From: Leifsonia psychrotolerans
GTDB lineage: Bacteria > Actinomycetota > Actinomycetes > Actinomycetales > Microbacteriaceae
DNA: 64,000 bases
Direction: 5' to 3'
Assembly (NCBI RefSeq): GCF_013410665.1
Contig: NZ_JACCFM010000001.1
Coordinates: 3,720,001-3,784,000, forward strand
This document shows positions 19,529 through 29,722 of the stretch, piece by piece (positions within the stretch are counted from its first letter, which is position 1; every line of letters starts with the position of its first letter). The position numbers and the translations under genes are program-made. Under the pieces are notes generated by a model, which was not told the DNA's origin, did not search any database, and saw nothing but the letters and a program-made list of their open reading frames with translations.

Positions 19529-19547
19529 TGTGAACGCTCACTACACT
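19529..19547 (+). promoter_or_regulatory. Operator and -10 box of lacI-type gene
   Basis: TGTGAACGCTCACT (19529-19542) contains the symmetric GTGA-ACGC-TCAC core of LacI-family sites. It abuts TACACT (19542-19547), which ends 6 nt before the ATG, suggesting an autoregulated leaderless transcript. Confidence 0.65.
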
Positions 19548-19553
19548 GGGGCC

Positions 19554-20576
19554 ATGCCACGTCGTTCTGACCCAGATCGGGCACCGAATCAAGTTGATGT
19601 TGCCCGAGCCGCCGGGGTGTCGACGCAGACGGTGTCCCGCGTCGTTTCGGGGCACCCCAATGTGCGCCCAGAGACCGCGCAGCGCGTGCTCGCCGCGGTG
19701 GAGGCCGTTGGATACCGGGTGCACGCGGCCGCGGCTTCGCTCGCGTCGGGTCGCAGCCGCACCATCGGCGTGATCACCATCTCCTCGGCCCAGTATTCGA
19801 CGAGTGCGATTGTGCTTGGTGTCGAGGCGGTCGCCGCCGATGAAGGGTATGCGGTGACATCCGCGGGGGTCACCCAGCACGCAGGCCCGGCGGCGTTCGT
19901 CGCGGCTTTTGACCGGTTGGAACGGCAGGGCGCGGAGGGCATCGTGATCCTCGCGCCGGTCGGGTTCCTCTCCGAAGCGCTCGGCACGCGCACGGAACGC
20001 ACGCCCACGGTCGGGCACCGACAGACCGATGGCGACGGCACCGGCGCGCTCATCGATCAGCGGGCCATCGCTCGTGCCGCCACCGAGCATCTGCTCGATC
20101 TTGGCCATCGCACCGTCTGGCACGTCTCGGGCGACGAGTTCTGGCAGGAGTCGAGTTTGCGCCGTGACGAGTGGGAGGCGGTGCTTCGGGAACGTGGCAT
20201 CACACCGCCCCCGGTCATTCCCGGTGACTGGTCGCCCGAGTCGGGTTACCGGGCCGGGCGGACGATCGCGGCAATCCCCGACGTGACCGCGGTCTTCGTG
20301 TCGAGCGACGAGATGGCCTTCGGCGTGATCCGGGCGCTCCATGAAGCCGGTCGCACGGTGCCGGATGACGTCTCGGTGGTCAGCGTTGATGATATTGCGC
20401 TCGCCGCGTATGCCACGCCTGCTCTGACGACGGTGCGACAGCCGTTCGAAGAGGTGGGACGCGCCACGGCGATTCAGGTGATCGACCTGATCGAGAAACG
20501 TGAACCGCGGATTCTGCCGACTCTGCGCCCCGAACTCATCGTCAGAGCCTCCACGGCCCCACCGGCGCACGCCTAG
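19554..20576 (+). CDS. LacI-family transcriptional repressor of glycan locus
   Basis: A 340-residue LacI/GalR-family regulator. The N-terminal helix-turn-helix and hinge are clear (VDVARAAGVSTQTVSRVVSG, then ETAQRVLAAVEAVGYR), followed by the periplasmic-binding-like sensor domain (IGVITISS..., FVSSDEMAFGVIRALHEAG, DDVSVVSVDDI). ATG 19554 is chosen because the helix-turn-helix begins 13 residues later, as usual; upstream in-frame sequence covers the operator. Matching operators occur before its own gene, the GH35 gene and the transporter operon, so it probably represses all three and responds to a galactoside or related sugar (inference). Confidence 0.94.
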   Translation: MPRRSDPDRAPNQVDVARAAGVSTQTVSRVVSGHPNVRPETAQRVLAAVEAVGYRVHAAAASLASGRSRTIGVITISSAQYSTSAIVLGVEAVAADEGYAVTSAGVTQHAGPAAFVAAFDRLERQGAEGIVILAPVGFLSEALGTRTERTPTVGHRQTDGDGTGALIDQRAIARAATEHLLDLGHRTVWHVSGDEFWQESSLRRDEWEAVLRERGITPPPVIPGDWSPESGYRAGRTIAAIPDVTAVFVSSDEMAFGVIRALHEAGRTVPDDVSVVSVDDIALAAYATPALTTVRQPFEEVGRATAIQVIDLIEKREPRILPTLRPELIVRASTAPPAHA

Positions 20577-20646
20577 AACCGGTGGCGAACGACAGTACTG
20601 CTTCACGCAACCGCAAAGTACCACCGAAGGCTAAGGAACGCCGATC

Positions 20647-22176
20647 ATGACTCCCAGCGACTATAAACTCATCCCCTCCGCGTTCAGCGCCACGCCGTCA
20701 CTGGATGCGGCCGGAAGCACCACGGTGACCGCTGCAACGCAGCCGGGGGCGACTCTCGGAGCCCTCGGCTACTTCGTCGGCACGACGGGTGTCGTCCCGA
20801 ACGGACTCGGGGTTGACCGTGACGCTCTCACGCGGGCCGGCTTCGACGGCGCTGTCGGACAGACTCTGATCCTGCCGCAGCCCAGCGGGCCGGAGCTGAT
20901 CGCTGTCGGAGCAGGAAAAGCCGATGAGCAGAATGCGGCGACGCTGCGTGACGCGGCTGCCGCCTTCGCTCGCGCCGCTCGACGGGCTCCCGACATCGGG
21001 CTGATCCCGGGCGAGGAGTTCGCTCTGGCCCCCGATCGTCTCGGACAGCTGATCACCGAGGGCGTGCTCCTGGCTCGCTACCGGTATGCCGAACTGAAGC
21101 CCACCAGCAAGCACAGTGCGCTGACTTCACTCGAGCTCATCGTTCCCGACGGCCAGGTGGCCGACGTGGCCGCTGGCATCCGCACCGGTGAGATTCTGGC
21201 GCAGTCGGCGAACCTCGCACGTGACCTTGCAAACACCCCGCCCAGCCATCTCACCGCGACCGACTTCGGGGATGTGGCGGCGCGCCTGGGTGCTGCCGCT
21301 GGCCTTGCAGTCGAGATCTTCGACAAAAAGCAGATCACTGAGCTGGGCTTGGGCGGGCTGCTGGGGGTCAACGCCGGCAGCATCGAAGAACCGCGCATGA
21401 TCAAGATCGTGTACACGCCCGCCGAGGCGTCGTCTCCTGCTCCAGCGCACCTCGCACTCGTCGGCAAGGGCATCATGTACGACTCGGGCGGAATCAGCCT
21501 CAAGCCGTCAGACCCCATGCACCTCGCCATGAAGATGGATATGGCCGGCGCCGGGGCCGTTCTGGCAACCATGATCGCCCTTCGCGCGCTTGACTGCCCG
21601 AACGCTGTCACCGCGTTCCTGATGTGTACGGACAATATGCCGTCCGGCTCGGCGATGAAGCTAGGCGATGTGCTCACAATTCGTGGCGGCACGACCGTTG
21701 AGGTAAAGAACACGGATGCCGAGGGTCGCCTCGTGCTCTCGGACGGAATCGTGCTCGCGGGCGAGGAGTCGCCAGACGCCATCGTCGATATCGCAACGCT
21801 CACCGGCGCGGCGCTGATGGCGTTCGGCCAGCGCACCGCCGCCGTGCTCGGGAACAACCAGGAGCTGATCCTTCAGGCAATGAGCGCTTCGGAGGCCACC
21901 GACGAGTCGATCTGGCAGCTGCCACTGGAGCGTCGATACCGCGACCAGTTGAACTCCGACGTGGCCGACATGTCGAACATGGGCGGCAAGTACGCCGGAG
22001 CGACGCTCGCGGCGCTGTTCCTGGCCGATTTCGTGGGCGAGACCCCATGGGTGCATTTCGATATCGCCAGCACCATGCAGTCCGACAGCGATGACCTGTG
22101 GCGCTCGAAGGGCGCAACGGGGTTCGGCACCCGCCTCCTCATCGATCTGGCGTGCAACTTCGTGCCGGTGAAGTAG
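20647..22176 (+). CDS. pepA: Leucyl aminopeptidase, M17 family
   Basis: A cytosolic di-metal aminopeptidase of 509 residues. The C-terminal catalytic domain holds the M17 signature NTDAEGRLVL near residue 358, with metal ligands also in LVGKGIMYDSGGISLKPS and MKMDMAGAGAV. The start ATG has AAGGA upstream. It stands alone after the lacI-type gene with a 70-bp gap and ends before a repeat-filled gap. It recycles peptides to amino acids; some homologues also act in site-specific recombination or regulation, for which nothing here argues. Confidence 0.95.
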   Translation: MTPSDYKLIPSAFSATPSLDAAGSTTVTAATQPGATLGALGYFVGTTGVVPNGLGVDRDALTRAGFDGAVGQTLILPQPSGPELIAVGAGKADEQNAATLRDAAAAFARAARRAPDIGLIPGEEFALAPDRLGQLITEGVLLARYRYAELKPTSKHSALTSLELIVPDGQVADVAAGIRTGEILAQSANLARDLANTPPSHLTATDFGDVAARLGAAAGLAVEIFDKKQITELGLGGLLGVNAGSIEEPRMIKIVYTPAEASSPAPAHLALVGKGIMYDSGGISLKPSDPMHLAMKMDMAGAGAVLATMIALRALDCPNAVTAFLMCTDNMPSGSAMKLGDVLTIRGGTTVEVKNTDAEGRLVLSDGIVLAGEESPDAIVDIATLTGAALMAFGQRTAAVLGNNQELILQAMSASEATDESIWQLPLERRYRDQLNSDVADMSNMGGKYAGATLAALFLADFVGETPWVHFDIASTMQSDSDDLWRSKGATGFGTRLLIDLACNFVPVK

Positions 22177-22210
22177 CTCCGGTACGGCGGCAACGGTCGA
22201 CCCGCTCGGT

Positions 22211-22278
22211 GGGTCGCGCCATCCCGTGGGTCGAGCGCTCCCGTGGGTCGCGCGCTCCCGTTGGTCGAGCGCTCCCGT
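22211..22278. repeat. Four-copy 17-bp tandem repeat
   Basis: Four 17-bp units close to GGGTCGAGCGCTCCCGT lie directly before the 73-bp repeat at 22280. Units share the GGTCGAGC start with that repeat, so they may have grown from its left arm. Confidence 0.75.
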
Positions 22279-22279
22279 T

Positions 22280-22352
22280 GGTCGAGCTTGTCGAGACCAG
22301 GTGGGCCGGTCTCGAGATGTGGTCGCGTGATCTCGACACGCTCGATCGGCGG
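22280..22352. repeat. 73-bp composite palindromic repeat, third full copy
   Basis: Same length and layout as the copies at 12005-12077 and 12142-12214: starts GGTCGAGCTTGTCGAGACC, ends ATCTCGACACGCTCGAT plus CGGCGG. Together with the 17-bp repeats it fills most of the 267-bp gap between pepA and the next gene; nothing else was seen there. Confidence 0.8.
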
Positions 22353-22443
22353 TGTGGTGCGATCGGCGGTGTGGTGCGAGATGCGGTGTGTTGCGTTCGG
22401 CGGTTCTCGCCATCGGCGGTTCGTGCGCGCCGATAGCCAGCCG

Positions 22444-22764
22444 TCACGCGTCGCCCGGGCTCCAGCGGGCGATCGGCCAATCGATCCGGTAACCGGCTTC
22501 GCTGGTCGACGAAAGCAGGGGTGTCGACTCGATCCGGTAGTGCTCGAGCGCCTGTTCCTCATGGCCGACCGGGGGATGCCCGCCGGCGCGAATGACCCGC
22601 CACCACGGAACATCCGCTCCGTAGCGAGCCATGATCTGACCGACGAGGCGCGCGCCGCGTGAGCCGAAGGCCGCAGCGACCGAGCCGTACGTCATCACTC
22701 GACCGGATGGGATCTCGGAGACGAGATCGAGAACATCCGTGACGAACGAGCCGTCTGAAGCCAT
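22444..22764 (-). CDS. Alkyltransferase-like protein (ATL), MGMT-fold without active cysteine
   Basis: A 106-residue protein matching the C-terminal DNA-binding domain of O6-alkylguanine transferases: VLDLVSEIPSGRVMTYGSVA, then the would-be active site reads PWWRVIRAGG, with Trp where repair enzymes have Cys in PCHRV. Such ATL proteins bind alkylated DNA and hand it to nucleotide excision repair. Start is taken as ATG 22764; a TTG 12 bp upstream is equally reachable after the preceding stop. It follows a GNAT gene closely and is likely co-transcribed with it. Confidence 0.85.
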   Translation of the reverse strand: MASDGSFVTDVLDLVSEIPSGRVMTYGSVAAAFGSRGARLVGQIMARYGADVPWWRVIRAGGHPPVGHEEQALEHYRIESTPLLSSTSEAGYRIDWPIARWSPGDA

Positions 22765-22782
22765 GCGCCGGGGCAAGCCGGC

Positions 22783-23235
22783 CTACAGCTGCAACGCGCC
22801 GATGGTTTCGCCGTACTGTGTCTCGTCGACATCTGTGAAGCCGATGCGGTGGAAGAAGGCTTCTGGTCCATCCTCGCCGGCTTCCCAAATTGCGGTGATG
22901 CGCTCGAAGCCACGACGGCGGGCTTCCTCTGCCAGAGCGTGGGCGGCGAACTTGCCGACGCCCTGCCCCTGAGCCTCGGCGTCGACGTTGATGCGCCAGA
23001 TGCAGGCGCGAAATTCTTCGTTCTCGCCGTCAGGGTCGAAATTGCCGTGGATGAAGCCGACGACATGGTCGCCCATCAGCACGACCCGCTGCCAGGCGGT
23101 GGCCGGATTGATCGTGGATGCCGCAACCGAGTAAGAGACGGGGGCAATGAATTGCTCCTGGCCGGGCTTCAGGCTCAGGCTATTGGCCGCAACGATGTTA
23201 TCTGCGGAAAGTTCTTCCAGTCTCAGCTCACTCAT
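22783..23235 (-). CDS. GNAT-family N-acetyltransferase
   Basis: A 150-residue acetyl-CoA-dependent acetyltransferase. The acetyl-CoA loop is visible as RINVDAEAQGQGVGKFAAHA (Q-G-Q-G-V-G) near residue 86, and the C-terminal AFFHRIGFTDVDE is typical of the spermidine/Blt-like branch. ATG 23235 is preferred: a TACCCT box on the minus strand ends exactly 6 nt before it, as in other leaderless genes here. A longer in-frame form would start 69 bp upstream. Substrate unknown; polyamine acetylation is a guess from family resemblance. Confidence 0.85.
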   Translation of the reverse strand: MSELRLEELSADNIVAANSLSLKPGQEQFIAPVSYSVAASTINPATAWQRVVLMGDHVVGFIHGNFDPDGENEEFRACIWRINVDAEAQGQGVGKFAAHALAEEARRRGFERITAIWEAGEDGPEAFFHRIGFTDVDETQYGETIGALQL

Positions 23236-23241
23236 GAGAAC

Positions 23242-23247
23242 AGGGTA
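23242..23247 (-). promoter_or_regulatory. -10 box of leaderless GNAT transcript
   Basis: TACCCT on the minus strand ends 6 nt before the ATG at 23235. No clear -35 was seen. Confidence 0.4.
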
Positions 23248-23306
23248 ACCTGCGACAGATCGACTGGGTAGTCGGGTTTCCGGCGGACCGGCGTAAACGG
23301 TCATGA

Positions 23307-25652
<2,346 letters not shown>

Positions 25653-25665
25653 CGCGCCCCCGCAG

Positions 25666-25698
25666 ACAAGGCCCCGATCGTTTCGATCGGGGCCTTGT
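25666..25698 (+). terminator. Terminator after icd
   Basis: A perfect stem of 15 bp, ACAAGGCCCCGATCG, loop TTT, CGATCGGGGCCTTGT, 13 bp after the stop. Confidence 0.9.
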
Positions 25699-25877
25699 GC
25701 GTGCAGGCACAGCTGCATGAGTGCATGCGTGCATGTCTGCACTGACGCGTACAGTGCCTCGCTGGCCAAAATTACCAACCCCCTTCCGCGGGGAGGGTAT
25801 TCTCCGCTAACTTCAGTGCCACTGTCCCTCAACTGGGGGGTAGTTGCTCTGGCTCCACCTTCGGAGAGGACAATCAC

Positions 25878-28800
25878 GTGCTGAACCAACCCTGGACCCG
25901 TTCGCAACGAGGCGAGCACCCAGCGCGAACATCCTTCACTCACACCGGCCGCAGCGTTGCAGCCCTCCTCACGATTGCCGCGGTTGCAGCCGCGACCGTG
26001 CTCGGTGGAGCAGCTGCCACCGCGGCTCCCGCTCCGGCCGGCTCGCTGGGCGGTGTGATCAGCCCGCCCGTGACCGGATTCGAGGCCGGCCGTTACATCG
26101 TTCAGTTGGCCGATGCCGCGGTCGCCACCTACGACGGCGGCGTCACCGGGTTTGCGCCCACGCAGCCGGATGTTGGCGAGCGGCTAAATGCGCAGAGCAA
26201 GAATGCTCAGAGTTATTCGGACTTCCTCACCGAGAGGCAGGAGCAGGTCGCCGCCGAGGTGGGGGCCGACATCGACTACTCCTACACATTGGCGATCAAC
26301 GCGTTCGCGGCAGAGCTCAGCACCAGGCAGGCCGTTGAGCTCTCCGCCCTCAAGGGGGTCATCGCCCTGACCCGTGACGAACTCAAGCACGTGACTGCAG
26401 TGCCATCCGTGGACTTCCTCGGCCTGACCGGCTACGACGGAGTGTGGGCTGGTATCGGTGGGCCGCAGGCGGCGGGCAACGGCATCGTGGTCGGCGTGCT
26501 CGACACCGGGATCGCCCCGGAGAACCCGTCGTTCACCGGAAAACCGCTGGGCACCACGGCGGGAAGCGACCCGTATTTGAACGGCACAACCATCACCTTC
26601 GCCAAGTCTGACGGGGGAACCTTCACGGGCGAGTGCGTCACGGGCGAGCAGTTCACTGCCGCCGCGTGCAACACCAAACTGATCGGCGCACGCTACTACG
26701 TGAGCGGCTTCGGGCTGGATCAGATCGGCGACGCCAGCGTCGGAGAATATGTCTCGCCGCGTGACGGCGACGGCCATGGTTCGCACACGGCCAGCACGGC
26801 CGTGGGTAACCATGACGTCGCAGCATCCGTCGCAGGCCGTGACTTCGGTCTCATCTCCGGAGTCGCACCGGCCGCCAAGGTCGCCGCATACAAGGTGTGC
26901 TGGTCGGGCCCGGATGCGGCGAGTGCCGACGACGACGGCTGCGCGACCTCGGACATGCTCGCGGCCATCGACCAGTCGGTCGCCGACGGTGTTGACGTGC
27001 TGAACTTCTCGATCGGCGGCGGCTCGGCGACGACGACGGTATCGCCGACGGATATCGCATTCCTGGGTGCCGCGAGTGCTGGCATCTTTGTCGCGGCAGC
27101 CGCCGGTAACTCCGGCCCGGACGCCTCGACGCTTGACAACGCGTCGCCCTGGATCACCACGGTCGCGGCCAGCACCATCCCGAGTTATGAGGCGACGGCC
27201 ACACTCGGCAACGGGATGGCCTATGCCGGCGCGTCGATCACGGTCGACATCACGCCGGGAGTTCCGCCGCTGACGGGGCCGCTCGCCCGGGCAGATCTGC
27301 TCGCAGCGCCCGCCGCCGTCGACGCACTGCTGTGCGCACCCGGCTCGCTCGACCCAACCCTCACCGCTGGAAAGATCGTGTTCTGCCAGCGCGGTGTCTA
27401 CGACAGGGTGGCGAAGTCCGCCGAGGTCAAACGGGCCGGCGGCATCGGGATGCTCCTCGTCAACAAGACGCCGGGTTCCATCGACACCGACGATCATTCC
27501 GTGCCGACCGTGCACCTCGACTCGATGTACTGGGATGCGACCTTCGCCTACGCGGCGGAGCCGGGCGCGACAGTCACGTTCACCCCGGGCAACAGCACCA
27601 GCTACGAACCGCCGACACCGCAGGTCGCCGGGTTCAGCTCGCGCGGCCCGGTGTTGGCCGATGGCAGCGACATCCTCAAGCCTGACATTGCCGCACCGGG
27701 TGTGGCGATCCTCGCCGATGGGGCCAATGCTGAAGGGGCTCCACCGACCTTCCAATTCCTCTCGGGAACGTCGATGGCCTCGCCCCACATTGCCGGGCTT
27801 GCCGCGCTTTACCTCGGGGAGCGGCCGAACGCCTCTCCCGCAGAGGTGAAGTCGGCGATGATGACGACGGCGTATGACACCGTCGATGGGTCCGGAGAGT
27901 TGGTGACCGATCCCTTTGCGCAGGGTGCAGGACACGTCGATCCGACTCGCTACTTCGAACCAGGCCTGCTCTATCTGAACGGTCCGGATGACTGGTGGTC
28001 GTTCATCGCCGGCATCGGCTACGACGTCGGTGTGCCGCCGATCGACCCGAGCAATCTCAACCTCGCTTCGATCGCCGTCGGCGCGCTGACGGCGCCCGAG
28101 ACGATCACCCGCACGGTGACGGCGACGCGAGCCGGCGACTTCAGCGCACAGGTCACCGGGCTGCCCGGTATTGACGTCGCCGTGGTCCCCTCGACGCTGA
28201 GCTTCGGCGCCGCCGGTGAGTCTGCCAGCTACGCGGTGACGTTCAGCAGAACGGATGCCGCGCTCGACGCCTTCAGTACCGGCTCGATCGACTGGTTCGG
28301 TGACGGCACGCGGGTGCACAGCCCGGTCGCGGTGCAGCCGGTCACCCTGGTGGCACCGCAGTCCGTGGCCGGAACGGGAACCCGCGGCTCGGTCGACGTG
28401 AGCGTGACGGCGGGGGCGAGCGGGGACATCCCGCTCGGTGCGGTCGGGCTCGCTCCGGGCGTTCGCCAGCCGAACGCCGCAGACCCCGCTGATCCGCACA
28501 GTGGATCGGGAGCGAGCGGTGATCAGTTCAGCTACCAGGTGGAGGTGCCGGCGGGCACCGAGCTTGCCCGCTTCGATCTGAACTCCGTCGACGACACCGC
28601 CGATCTCGACCTCACGGTCTACCTGTTGGATGGTGACGGCGGGCAGCCGGTAGCCGGCTGGCAGTCGGCGACGAGTTCAGCGGATGAGCGGGTCGACCTG
28701 CCCACACCGGATGCCGGGTTCTACCTGATGCTGGTTGAGGTCTTCAGCGGGTCGACCGCGTTCGACATGACGACGTTCGCAGTTCCGGCCACTGGTGGAG

Positions 28801-29573
28801 TCGGCTCATTCGCCGTCGCTCCCAACCCGCTGCCGGCAGTGCAGGGCGTGCCGATCAGTTACACGGCCTCATGGAGCGGCCTCGCTCCCGAGACCGACTA
28901 TCTGGGTCTCGTTCACTACGGCGACACCGGGCTCAGCACGGCGGTCGGTGTGGCGTCGGGGCCGGCGCAGGCGCCGCTGAACACCGTCGCCCCGTCGATC
29001 ACGGGAACGGCGAAGGTCGGCATGCGGCTCACCGCCCAGCCGGGAGAGTGGGACACCGCCGGGCTGAGCTTCAGCTACCAATGGCAGCGCGATGGCGTGA
29101 ACATTCGTCACTCGACCGGCCGGTACTACACGGTGATGAAGAAGGACCGCGGTCACTCACTGGGCGTTGTCGTCACGGCGAAGAAGGCGGGCGTTCCAAC
29201 GGCGACCGCAGCCTCTGCGCGTGTCATGGTGAAATATGGCTCGAAGCTCGATCTCGATCTGCGCAGTCACACAGTGACCACGTCAGATCGGGTCAGGGTC
29301 AGGGTCGAACTCGACTCAAGTGGCCGGGTTTCCGGCCAGGCAATCACGGTGACGGTGACGAGCGCGAGCAGCGGGCCCGCGACATTTACCGTCACGCTCG
29401 ATCGGCGCGGTCAGGGCGAGCTGCGCCTGCCTCGACTGAGCGCGGGTAGCTACACCGTGCAGGCGAGCTTTGCCGGCACTGCTACGGTTGCCAGCTCGGT
29501 GAGTGCGGTTCAGAAGCTGACCGTGAAGAAGCCCAAACCGCACGGGCACTCGGCGGCGCCCACCATTCGGTGA
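25878..29573 (+). CDS. Secreted subtilisin-like serine protease, S8, multidomain
   Basis: A large exported protease of 1231 residues. Domains in order: signal peptide (hydrophobic core about 26-45, likely cleavage after ATAA or APA near 50), I9 propeptide (about 70-172), S8 catalytic domain with Asp209 (GVLDTGI), His300 (DGHGSHTAS) and Ser632 (SGTSMASPH), interrupted by a PA domain (about 450-580), then Fn3-like, pre-peptidase C-like and Ig-like domains (SFSYQWQRDGVNI near 1070). The layout is like plant-type subtilases of actinobacteria. GTG 25878 follows GGAGAGGA. No cell-wall anchor motif was seen, so it is probably released. Role: degrading external protein; substrate unknown. Confidence 0.95.
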   Translation: MLNQPWTRSQRGEHPARTSFTHTGRSVAALLTIAAVAAATVLGGAAATAAPAPAGSLGGVISPPVTGFEAGRYIVQLADAAVATYDGGVTGFAPTQPDVGERLNAQSKNAQSYSDFLTERQEQVAAEVGADIDYSYTLAINAFAAELSTRQAVELSALKGVIALTRDELKHVTAVPSVDFLGLTGYDGVWAGIGGPQAAGNGIVVGVLDTGIAPENPSFTGKPLGTTAGSDPYLNGTTITFAKSDGGTFTGECVTGEQFTAAACNTKLIGARYYVSGFGLDQIGDASVGEYVSPRDGDGHGSHTASTAVGNHDVAASVAGRDFGLISGVAPAAKVAAYKVCWSGPDAASADDDGCATSDMLAAIDQSVADGVDVLNFSIGGGSATTTVSPTDIAFLGAASAGIFVAAAAGNSGPDASTLDNASPWITTVAASTIPSYEATATLGNGMAYAGASITVDITPGVPPLTGPLARADLLAAPAAVDALLCAPGSLDPTLTAGKIVFCQRGVYDRVAKSAEVKRAGGIGMLLVNKTPGSIDTDDHSVPTVHLDSMYWDATFAYAAEPGATVTFTPGNSTSYEPPTPQVAGFSSRGPVLADGSDILKPDIAAPGVAILADGANAEGAPPTFQFLSGTSMASPHIAGLAALYLGERPNASPAEVKSAMMTTAYDTVDGSGELVTDPFAQGAGHVDPTRYFEPGLLYLNGPDDWWSFIAGIGYDVGVPPIDPSNLNLASIAVGALTAPETITRTVTATRAGDFSAQVTGLPGIDVAVVPSTLSFGAAGESASYAVTFSRTDAALDAFSTGSIDWFGDGTRVHSPVAVQPVTLVAPQSVAGTGTRGSVDVSVTAGASGDIPLGAVGLAPGVRQPNAADPADPHSGSGASGDQFSYQVEVPAGTELARFDLNSVDDTADLDLTVYLLDGDGGQPVAGWQSATSSADERVDLPTPDAGFYLMLVEVFSGSTAFDMTTFAVPATGGVGSFAVAPNPLPAVQGVPISYTASWSGLAPETDYLGLVHYGDTGLSTAVGVASGPAQAPLNTVAPSITGTAKVGMRLTAQPGEWDTAGLSFSYQWQRDGVNIRHSTGRYYTVMKKDRGHSLGVVVTAKKAGVPTATAASARVMVKYGSKLDLDLRSHTVTTSDRVRVRVELDSSGRVSGQAITVTVTSASSGPATFTVTLDRRGQGELRLPRLSAGSYTVQASFAGTATVASSVSAVQKLTVKKPKPHGHSAAPTIR

Positions 29574-29599
29574 CGCAGCTGCGGGGCGAGTTCAGCGGG

Positions 29600-29618
29600 G
29601 TGTCGAGACACTCGACAC
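29600..29618. repeat. Short palindrome after the protease gene
   Basis: GTGTCGAG-ACA-CTCGACAC, a perfect 8-bp stem 26 bp after the stop. It shares the TCGAG core with the dispersed repeats but is a separate sequence. It may act as a weak terminator. Confidence 0.45.
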
Positions 29619-29722
29619 ACTCGCTGACACTCGCTCCGCGACCACCCGGCCGGCTCCGCAACTGCGGGTAGGGGAGCCTGTCCTTGCTGGTGGAACGGAT
29701 GCCGCGCGAGAAGAATATGGGT

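Noticed and set aside
26184..28499. 771-codon open frame on the minus strand inside the subtilase gene
   Set aside because: Arg/His/Gly-rich low-complexity product typical of antisense GC-rich frames; the protease on the plus strand has all catalytic motifs.
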